Positions 62,517 through 64,000 of a DNA stretch of 64,000 nt are shown one piece after another. The notes under the pieces were generated by a model that made no database searches, was not told the DNA's origin, and saw nothing but the letters and a program-made list of their open reading frames with translations. Within the stretch, counting starts at the first letter, position 1. Every line of letters begins with the position of its first letter. Source of the stretch: Streptococcus gwangjuense. Lineage in GTDB: Bacteria > Bacillota > Bacilli > Lactobacillales > Streptococcaceae. The translations under genes and the position numbers were made by a program. The stretch covers positions 1,523,501 to 1,587,500 of the forward strand of contig NZ_CP032621.1 in assembly GCF_003627155.1 (NCBI RefSeq). Reading direction: 5' to 3'.

Positions 62517-64000
62517 TTAAAGTTCTAGATAAGCCTCAACCGCTACTTGCATGTCTGTTGCTGCAACAGTTGTCTTATGACGAACAGGAGCTGTTTCAAG
62601 CCCGTCAACTGCTGGCGGCACTGCCACTCCTGAAATATCATGTAATTGAGCCAAAGCTTCAAAGTCGCCAAGCCCTGATTTTCCAGTTACAGCTTCTACT
62701 GCAACCACTGGGAACTTGTATGGACTCGCTGTTGAAGCAATCACTGTCTTAGTCACATCGCCAGTAGCCGCTTGGTATTTCTTATAAACTGCCGAGGCAA
62801 CCGCCGTATGTGGATCCTCGATATAAGAATCTGCCTCATAAACACGCTTGATTTCTGCCGCTGTTTCTTCCTCAGTCGCATATTCAGCTGCAAAGAGGTT
62901 AAGAATCTCTGCATCAAAGTCTGTCAATTCATATTGACCTTGGCTATTCAAGGCATTCATGAGCTCAGCTGTTTTAACCGCATTATTACCCAAAAGGTGG
63001 AAAATGAGACGCTCCAAGTTTGAAGATACCAAGATATCCATAGATGGGCTAGTTGTTACCTTAAACTCACGTTTCTTGTCGTAAACACGTGTCTTGAAAA
63101 AGTCTGTCAAAACATTGTTGTCATTTGAAGCACATATTAATTTGCCAACTGGTAGGCCAATTTGCTTAGCATAAAAGGCAGCCAAGATATTTCCAAAGTT
63201 TCCTGTTGGTACTGTGAAGTTGACCTTATCACCAGCCACAATCTCACCAGTCTTAACAAGCTGAGCGTAGGCATAAACATAATAAACAATCTGTGGCACC
63301 AAACGACCGATATTCATAGAGTTTGCAGATGAAAATTGCAACTTGTTGGACGATAATCTTTCACGAAGAGCCACATCGTTAAACATATGCTTCACATTTG
63401 TTTGGGCATCATCAAAGTTACCATCAATAGCGATAACATGAGTATTGTCACCAGTCTGAGTGGTCATTTGCAACTCTTGTACCTTGCTGACACCATCCTT
63501 TGGATAAAAGACGATAATCTCAGTACCAGGAACATCCGCAAACCCTGCCATAGCAGCTTTCCCAGTATCCCCAGATGTCGCTGTTAAGATGACAATCTTG
63601 TTCTCCAAACCATGCTTCTTAGCAGCTGTTGTCATAAAGTATGGCAAGATAGACAAAGCCATATCCTTAAAGGCAATTGTTGAACCATGGAAAAGCTCCA
63701 GATTGTATTGCCCGTCTAATTTCACTAATGGTGCGATAGCTGGATTATCAAACTTGCTATCGTAAGCATTGTTGATACAGTAGTCCAACTCTTCAGCTGT
63801 AAAGTCATCTAAAAATGCTGACAAAACAATCTTAGCAACTTCCTGATAAGATGCATCTTTCAATTTGTCAAAGTCCAAATCTACCTTTGGATAAGTAAGC
63901 GGTGTAAACAAACCACCATCCGTTGCCAAACCTTGCAAAATTGCTTGGCTAGCAGTTACTGTATTGTTGGCATCACGCGTTGATTGATAAACTAATGTCA
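62517..64000 (-). CDS. thrC: Threonine synthase (all but the first base inside the window)
   Basis: 494 aa: the first two bases in the window (TG at 64000-63999) must complete an ATG beginning at 64001, giving TLVYQSTRDANNTVTASQAIL. The PLP lysine is in HGSTIAFKDMALSILP; ILTATSGDTGKAA, TVPTGNFGNILAAFYAKQIG and LICASNDNNVLTDF are also present. It converts phosphohomoserine to threonine. It is the yeast-like long type found in streptococci. Confidence 0.96.
   Translation of the reverse strand, partial: TLVYQSTRDANNTVTASQAILQGLATDGGLFTPLTYPKVDLDFDKLKDASYQEVAKIVLSAFLDDFTAEELDYCINNAYDSKFDNPAIAPLVKLDGQYNLELFHGSTIAFKDMALSILPYFMTTAAKKHGLENKIVILTATSGDTGKAAMAGFADVPGTEIIVFYPKDGVSKVQELQMTTQTGDNTHVIAIDGNFDDAQTNVKHMFNDVALRERLSSNKLQFSSANSMNIGRLVPQIVYYVYAYAQLVKTGEIVAGDKVNFTVPTGNFGNILAAFYAKQIGLPVGKLICASNDNNVLTDFFKTRVYDKKREFKVTTSPSMDILVSSNLERLIFHLLGNNAVKTAELMNALNSQGQYELTDFDAEILNLFAAEYATEEETAAEIKRVYEADSYIEDPHTAVASAVYKKYQAATGDVTKTVIASTASPYKFPVVAVEAVTGKSGLGDFEALAQLHDISGVAVPPAVDGLETAPVRHKTTVAATDMQVAVEAYLEL

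Overview
The window is a stretch of low-GC Firmicutes chromosome from a mitis-group Streptococcus, most likely S. mitis or a close relative of S. pneumoniae. The support is: three BOX repeats of the pneumococcal type; the sul-type folate operon with a fused folB-folK gene; manLMN, ccpA, pbuG-like, pepC and pepS genes of streptococcal type; rpmH separated from rnpA; and an AliA/AliB/AmiA-type peptide-binding lipoprotein. The species call rests on remembered gene content and order, not on a search.

Layout. 1-13.9 kb is housekeeping DNA, mostly on the minus strand: asnA (cut by the left edge), a BI-1 membrane protein, an rRNA/tRNA 2'-O-methyltransferase, acylphosphatase and yidC2 (plus strand), pflA, lysA, purR, then a tightly packed run yhaM-rmuC-thiN-rpe-rsgA-ksgA-(unknown)-rnmV-tatD. 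13.84-22.29 kb is an AT-rich integrative element of 8,440 bp inserted in the 5' end of tatD, bounded by a perfect 17-bp direct repeat. It carries int, an Xis-like gene, an HUH Rep/relaxase-like gene with a putative origin, a sigma-like regulator, a three-gene operon of unknowns ending in a PD-(D/E)XK-like protein, a divergent XRE regulator, and at its right end a two-gene cassette (a 123-aa protein and a DUF6575-like protein) lying between two copies of an element-end sequence. 22.3-31.2 kb returns to chromosome: a permease pseudogene, BOX, an Ali-like lipoprotein, rpmH, an alanine-type aminotransferase, a universal stress protein, a HAD/MazG-like fusion, asparaginase and ccpA.

31.4-51.6 kb (DUF960, folBK-folE-folC-folP, CPBP protease, purine permease, HAD, adhP, manLMN, pepC, rsuA, BOX, pepS, polC) is a block that I recall lying on the other replichore in S. 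pneumoniae TIGR4, in opposite order. 51.9-64 kb resumes the first replichore: nagA, an OatA-like acyltransferase, tgt, DUF975, pcp, DUF1304, a MarR regulator, BOX, a LysM wall protein, HAD, MATE and thrC (only the A of its ATG lies outside the window).

How the parts work together. CcpA is encoded here together with cre-like sites at its own promoter, at manLMN and at pflA, which links sugar uptake and fermentation control. The folate operon supplies the tetrahydrofolate pathway. rsgA, ksgA, rnmV, yhaM and the SPOUT methyltransferase form a ribosome/RNA maturation group. The strongest candidates for undescribed biology are the two cargo modules of the tatD element. No tRNA, rRNA or CRISPR array was seen.
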